Below, piece by piece: positions 60,232 to 64,000 of a DNA stretch of 64,000 nucleotides. Both the position numbers and the translations under genes were made by a program. This DNA is from Hypericum androsaemum (lineage: Eukaryota; Streptophyta; Magnoliopsida; Malpighiales; Hypericaceae): positions 682,001 through 746,000 of the forward strand of contig OZ023198.1 in NCBI GenBank assembly GCA_963995505.1, in the 5' to 3' direction. A model generated the notes under the pieces. The model was not told the DNA's origin. It saw only the letters and a list, made by a program, of their open reading frames with translations, and ran no database searches. Every line of letters begins with the position of its first letter. The first letter of the stretch is position 1.

Positions 60232-61240
60232 TGCAGAAGGCTTTAGATGAAAGACCAAACCCTTTCTTACGTAAGTTGGAAAGGAGCTAAGAGTAGAGCT
60301 TGAAAGGACGTTAGAACAAGAGGAGATGCTATGGTGCCAAAAGTCTCGAAAGGAGTTTCTAAGGAATGGTGACAGGAATACCCATTATTTTCACGCTTCT
60401 ACGATTGTTAGGCGGAAGCGCAGTCGTATTGAAGCATTAAAAGGTAACAATGAGGAATGGGTGATTGACAACGAAGAGATTAAGCTACTCCTAAAGCAAC
60501 ATTTCATGGCACTCTACTCTGAAGAGGACAGAAGGGAGGTGGAAGTTGATTCCCCTAACTTGTTCTACCAGATGTCAGCAGCGGATAAGCAAAAAATGGG
60601 GGATCTGCCAGATGAGGATGAAATTAGGGGTACGTTATTTTCCATGGCGCCCCTTAAGGCACCGGGACCCGATGGCCTCCATGCCATCTTCTTCCAAAGG
60701 AACTGGGAGATTGTCAAGAATAATCTGATAAGCTTTGTGCATAAAGCTTTCAAAGGGGACTGGGAGCCAAAAAAAGTGAATGAGACGCTTATCACACTCA
60801 TTCCGAATGTGGACAGCCCACAAGTACCTTCAGATTTTCGGTCAATCAGCCTGTTAAATATCTCCATGAAACTAGTAACCAAGATAATCTCGAGGAGACT
60901 CCAAGCTTTCATGCCGCTTTGGGTCTCACATGAGCAAAGCAGTTTTGTACCTGGGCGGAATATTACAGGAAATGTCATCATTGCCCAAGAAGTGATACAC
61001 ACGATGAAAAACTGACGAAAAGGGAAGGGCCTTGTGGCGATCAAAGTGGACCTTGCCAAAGCATACGACAGACTCAGCTGGAAATTCATCAGGAAAACTC
61101 TAGTACTCTTAAATATTTCGCAGACGATTATTGATTTGATACTCACGTGCATATCCTCTTCTTCTATGCAGGTGTTATGGAATGGCGAAGCAACTGGGGA
61201 ATTCAAGCCAACTCGGGGAATACGGCAAGGAGACCCACTA

Positions 61241-61340
61241 TCACCGTATCTATTCGTGCTGTGTTTGGAGCGCTTAGCACATATGATATATCACCGTATC
61301 TATTCGTGCAGTGTTTGAAGTGCTTAGCACATATGATATC
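61241..61340. repeat. 50-bp tandem duplication inside the LINE RT domain
   Basis: 61241-61290 and 61291-61340 are near-identical copies (three or four differences). They repeat the PYLFV segment of the RT and, being 50 bp, shift the frame. Confidence 0.92.
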
Positions 61341-63800
61341 AAGGCGGGTTCAGCAGGGGGAATGGAAACCACTCAAAGTTTCCCGTTACGGCCCTCATAT
61401 CTCGCATCTCTTCTTTGCCGATGACCTATTTTTGTTTGCAGAGGCCAGTCGTAATCAAGCGGCAGTCATCTCAGATGTGCTTGAGCAATTTGGTACAATA
61501 TCGGGGCAGCAAATTAACAAAGCAAAGACGAAGCTTTATGTGTCTAAGAATGTGTCCCCCTCGCTGACTAAGGATATGGCCCAGATGATGGGGATTTCTT
61601 CAACGAAAAACTTGGGCAAATATTTGGGGATGCCGCTTCTTCACGAGCGAGTAACTAAGAGCACGTATGCGTTTATTCTTGAGAAAGTCCACCAAAGACT
61701 TCAGGGATGGTGTGTCGAGAAGCTATCCTTTGCAGGGAGGGCTACTCTTTCGCAAGCTGTTTTGGCAGCCCTTCCCTCATATGATATGCAGACGGCTAAA
61801 CTGCCAGTTGGTTTATGCGAAGGGATCGAGAAAGTCCAGAGGGGTTTCTTGTGGGGATCTACGGCGGCCAGCAAGAAACCACACCTCCTCTCTTGGCAGA
61901 AAGTTTGTGCCCCAAAGAACGTGGGAGGGCTTGGTTTCAAAAATCTTCGCCACCAGAACACGGCCCTGTTAATGAAGTTGGCATGGAATATTCTTACCGA
62001 TAGGAATCCTCTTTGGGTGCAGGTGTTATGGCATAAGTATATAAAGTATGACCAAGGTCTACAAAAGGTGCAGTCAAAAGCAAATAGCTCGTCACTGTAG
62101 AAGGCCCTGGCCGCACTATGGTCAGTGATGCTACAGGGCGTACAATGGGTTATCGGAGATGGGAAGACAGTTAATTTTTGGACTGACCGCTGGTTGGATC
62201 GTGAGGCTGCTTTGGTGAATCTATGCACCACTCCCATACCTGAGGACGTTCTACAGCTAAAAGTTGGCCAAATGGTTAACGATAATGGTGAGTGGAGGTG
62301 GGATTTAATTGAACCCTATGTACCAACTACTTTTTTATTACTTATTGCAGGGTCACCTACTCCAAGGGTGAATGGAGGGGAGGACAGGATTAAATGGAGT
62401 AGGACACATAATGGTGTGTTCTCTACCAAGTCCGCTTACAAGCTTTTGCAAGGAACTGATGAGGAGACGGGCAGCAGGCACTGGAAAGCCCTTTGGAGAT
62501 GGAACGGGCCTCAGAGAATGAAGCGGATAGTGTGGTTGGCAGGGCACGACAGCCTACTAACTAATGCAATAAGGAAGCATCGTCATATGACGAGCGAAGC
62601 CAAGTGTCCTTGCTGCAAAGAACAGGATGAGACCATCTTACATGCCTTGAGGGACTGTCGTAAGATTACGTCGTGTTGGAGAGCGATCTTGAGAAGGGAA
62701 GGACTTAATGTTGGACAATTCTTCAATTCAAATTTGATGGATTGGTTACAGGCTAACTTGAATAACTCTCCTAAGTGGCAAACCCTATTTATTATAGCGG
62801 TTAATCAGTTTTGGAAGTCGAGGAACTACAGTGTCTGAGGTGAAGGGGAAACCCGACCTACTGATCAGGTTGGTGCGATTTGGTGCAGGTACAAGGAGAT
62901 CGAAGCCATTGAGGAAATGGATAGGAGGATGCAGCTCGCACCAGCAAGGCAAGAACAGCTTGTTGCTTGGGAGAAGCCGCCTAATGACTGGATCAAACTG
63001 AATACTGACGGTGCTATGAGGAAGTCGATTGGGCGTGCAACTGCGGGGGGCCTCCTGCGAGATAATGGAGGACAGTGGATTGGCGGCTTCACTGCGAATG
63101 TGGGCCAGTGTTCAAGCATCAATGCCGAGTTATGGGGAGTATATCATGGCCTTAAGCTGGCAAAAGCAAAAGGAGTCAAGAAACTCATTCTAGAAGTAGA
63201 CTCCAAGATTGTGGAAGGCTTCCTTCACAATCCAACAACACAGTATGAGGTTCCCTCATCCCTACTCTTACTAGTCAAGGAAGAGCTCCAAGGCAATTGG
63301 CAAGTGCAAGTGCCACTCCTACAGAGAAGCCAACCGGTGTGCTGATTGTTTAGCTAACTTAGGATTTGATAGGATGTTAGGTTTGCATGTATTAGAGGAC
63401 CCGCCGCTGGAACTGTTATCCTTTATGTTATGTGATATTGGGGATATTTCCTTCCCAAGATCCGTTGTAATTCTATTTCTAAATTAATAAATTTCAGCTA
63501 CGGGGCGCCTTAGCCCCTCCTTCTCGACCAAAAAAAAAATAGTTACTTTGGTTGAATAGGTCCTTCAAGAGTTGAAATTTAAGCAAGATAAGTTTGTGGT
63601 TCACAATGATAATCGAAGTGCTATAGATCTAAATAAAAATGTCGCATACAATGGTTACAAGCTAATCGATATTCGATACATTGTATCTGAATGACATTGA
63701 AGAATATGAGATTAAGTTACATAAAATTCCCTCGGATAAGAACACCGCTTTTATCTTAACTAAATTAGTACCTCGTGATAAGCTTAGGTTTATGTCAGGT

Positions 63801-63903
63801 GAGCTTGACATGGGTACCCATAACTAAGTTCAGCCGAAGATCTCTCCTAATTGAGCTGACATAGGTACCCATAACTAAGTTCAAACGAAGATCTCTCTTG
63901 ATT
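63801..63903. repeat. Two-copy direct repeat of about 51 bp after the copia RNase H end
   Basis: GAGCTTGACATGGGTACCCA at 63801 recurs as GAGCTGACATAGGTACCCA at 63853, each followed by TAACTAAGTTCA and CGAAGATCTCTC. Probably in the region between copia pol and the 3' LTR. Confidence 0.85.
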
Positions 63904-64000
63904 GGGCGTGACGGGAAAAATTGATTGGTCACGCCCATACCAATCAAGTGGACAAGTTGGAGACAACTAAATTGATGAGGAAGGGCCAAGCATTTTAAAA

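Larger units (their letters stand above)
59557..63487 (+). pseudogene. LINE ORF2 (endonuclease, RT, zf-RVT, RNase H), multiply broken
   Basis: APE-type endonuclease: WNCQGAASSKF, ETWISG, AVYGH, AGDFNIF, SDHCPLLI. It seems shorter than usual before the SDH motif, so an internal deletion is likely. Next comes a 22-base G run (60210-60231). RT domain: APGPDGLHAIFF, LITLIPN, FRSISLLNI, EQSSFVPGRNITGN, VDLAKAYDRL, RQGDPLSPYLFVL and the catalytic FADDLFLFAEA. A zf-RVT region (CPCCKEQDETILHALRDC) and RNase H (NTDGA, NAELWG, LEVDSK, and REANRCADCLANLG in a shifted frame) follow. Lesions: TGA at 61013-61015, a 50-bp duplication at 61241-61340 that shifts frame, TAG at 62098-62100, TGA at 62836-62838, and a 1-nt shift near 63312. 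Confidence 0.9.
57492..63535 (+). mobile_element. Plant L1-type LINE, 6 kb, with target duplication and poly-A tail
   Basis: A 14-bp target-site duplication AAAATAGTTACTTT flanks it at 57478-57491 and 63536-63549. The right end is a poly-A tract (from 63530). A 5' leader of about 95 bp is followed by ORF1 and ORF2. Being flanked by a clean long duplication and starting with leader sequence, it appears full length. It landed in the RNase H region of a copia element, so it is the younger insertion. Confidence 0.93.
57395..63795 (+). pseudogene. Copia retrotransposon RNase H region, split by a LINE
   Basis: Left part (57395-57491) reads ESRL*KNVALSTIEAEYIAMTE, the copia RNase H motif. Right part (63550-63795) continues with LKFKQDKFVVHNDNRSAIDLNKNVAYN and then KIPSDKNTAFILTKLVPRDKL, the end of copia RNase H. 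Stop codons and frameshifts show it is dead. The 6-kb LINE at 57492-63535 separates the halves. The sequence downstream of 63800 should be the polypurine tract and 3' LTR, but the window ends before these can be defined. Confidence 0.82.

Overview
This window looks like nuclear DNA of a flowering plant, most likely a eudicot. The genes have many short introns with GT-AG (sometimes GC-AG) borders, the intergenic DNA is AT-rich, and plastid-targeted proteins, a Cassandra-type 5S-bearing LTR, TRIMs, Mutator-like elements (MULEs), a plant LINE and a copia element are all present. I could not name the species. Every exon model was joined by hand by translating across splice sites and matching remembered family sequence. 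Each summed coding length is a multiple of three, which supports the models.

Eight protein genes look intact. They are a BOR1-type borate exporter (+, 12 exons, 716 aa), an IAH1-like GDSL esterase (+, 6 exons, 242 aa), a plastid phosphoenolpyruvate/phosphate translocator (-, 9 exons, 399 aa, with two GC-AG introns), a plastid UVR+ApaG-domain protein (+, 5 exons, 282 aa), a PX-domain protein with a C-terminal cysteine-rich Rubicon-like region (-, 5 exons, 964 aa), a small Tim17/22/23-family membrane protein (-, 5 exons, 208 aa), anthranilate phosphoribosyltransferase of tryptophan synthesis (+, 10 exons, 412 aa) and an intronless WD40 diphthine methyltransferase DPH7/RRT4 (-, 350 aa). They are ordinary single-copy-style plant genes and do not form a pathway cluster. 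The PEP/phosphate translocator and anthranilate phosphoribosyltransferase both touch plastid aromatic synthesis (PEP feeds the shikimate pathway), but they are 27 kb apart and I infer no linkage.

The rest is layered transposon debris. 1-1070: an LTR-like sequence interrupted by a Cassandra solo LTR (5-bp duplication TTGTA), then a TRIM. 1.8-3.0 kb: a long-TIR element. 3.0-3.44 kb and 36.28-36.91 kb: two degenerate telomere-like arrays in opposite orientation. 28.85-35.17 kb: a 6.3-kb MULE with long TIRs, a decayed transposase and, inside it, a 1.57-kb solo LTR (duplication AGAGA). 39.76-43.02 kb: an A-B-A-B-A duplicated block with two MULE-type insertions, whose empty sites survive in sister copies. 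50.26-56.88 kb: three inverted-repeat elements in a row, one filled with a 35-bp satellite and one an almost complete 1.1-kb foldback. 57.4-64 kb: a copia RNase H region split by a 6-kb LINE with a 14-bp target duplication, poly-A tail and several inactivating lesions.

I found no wholly new gene system. The most rewarding leads are the AUG-stop elements in front of the borate exporter, the two GC-AG introns in the translocator gene, the Pack-MULE-like cargo in the 41.3-42.6 kb element, and the large hairpin-forming foldbacks.
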